The notes under the pieces were generated by a model. It ran no database searches. It was not told the origin of the DNA and was given only the letters and a program-made list of their open reading frames with translations. Below, piece by piece: positions 63,983-64,000 of a stretch of 64,000 bases of DNA; the first letter of the stretch is position 1; every line of letters starts with the position of its first letter. The position numbers and the translations under genes were made by a program. This DNA comes from Hyphomicrobium sp. (GTDB lineage Bacteria > Pseudomonadota > Alphaproteobacteria > Rhizobiales > Hyphomicrobiaceae), in the NCBI GenBank assembly GCA_025351425.1, contig JANXVY010000062.1, positions 1 to 64,000 of the forward strand, written 5' to 3'.

Positions 63983-64000
63983 CGCATTAACCCCTTGTTG

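Noticed and set aside
1-64000. Search for tRNA, rRNA or large integrated elements
   Set aside because: No cloverleaf-like sequence, rRNA segment, integrase or phage gene was recognised; the only mobile gene found is the IS5-type transposase.

Overview
The window is about 64 kb of high-GC chromosomal DNA from an alphaproteobacterium. The aa3 oxidase operon order (ctaC-ctaD-ctaB-small membrane gene-ctaG-ctaE-DUF983-surf1-thrC-M16 peptidase), the invasion-associated locus B protein, a phasin-like protein, BcsS and the CTAG-bounded palindromic repeats all point to the order Hyphomicrobiales, plausibly near Hyphomicrobium. That placement is inferred from gene content and not from a marker-gene tree. 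No rRNA, tRNA, CRISPR array or prophage was seen. Almost everything is core or housekeeping DNA; the accessory component is one IS5-type insertion sequence and several families of short palindromic elements.

Layout. 1-844: the tail of an upstream gene, then an AhpD-like gene split by a palindromic element. 905-7242 (minus): SGNH hydrolase, squalene/phytoene-synthase-like protein, Mth938-domain protein, SecF, SecD and YajC. 7536-10944 (plus): a molybdenum hydroxylase operon of isoquinoline-1-oxidoreductase type with its own di-haem cytochrome. 11023-13089 (minus): 2TM protein, short-chain dehydrogenase, prephenate dehydratase. 13329-17478: CelD/BcsL-like acetyltransferase and membrane acyltransferase, an IS5-type element, and BcsS, which together look like accessory genes for a cell-surface polysaccharide. 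17797-18764: phasin-like and IalB-like proteins. 19295-26362: cytochrome c oxidase and its assembly genes. 26458-33460: threonine synthase, M16 peptidase, acetyltransferase and a large membrane GGDEF/EAL protein. 33479-36389: YqgE/AlgH, DsbD-N-like protein, peroxiredoxin, zinc-protease-like protein.

37023-42182: a four-gene archaic (Csu-type) chaperone-usher pilus operon. 42444-46768: a WD40 Ser/Thr kinase divergent from an FHA protein and a PP2C phosphatase. 46830-52868: RNase T2, RcnA-like Ni/Co exporter, NarL-type two-component pair, small conserved protein, glycosyltransferase. 53211-63982: MepA endopeptidase, alpha/beta hydrolase, an exported protein carrying a palindromic element inside its signal peptide, UbiB/AarF kinase, Kup potassium transporter, PepF oligopeptidase and a DUF4139 protein.

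The most interesting material is a system of bipartite two-hairpin repeats bounded by CTAG. One copy lies in frame inside a signal peptide (55466-55571). Another breaks the start of an AhpD-like gene (249-356). A third touches two neighbouring genes and has an IS5-type element inserted exactly in its terminal CTAG (15710-16663). Other points are paired substitutions at the expected Mg site of the cytochrome oxidase, degenerate GGDEF and EAL motifs in one protein, and an A9 tract whose slippage would give MepA a basic AT-hook-like tail. All starts, products and motif assignments come from reading the sequence; no database search was run.
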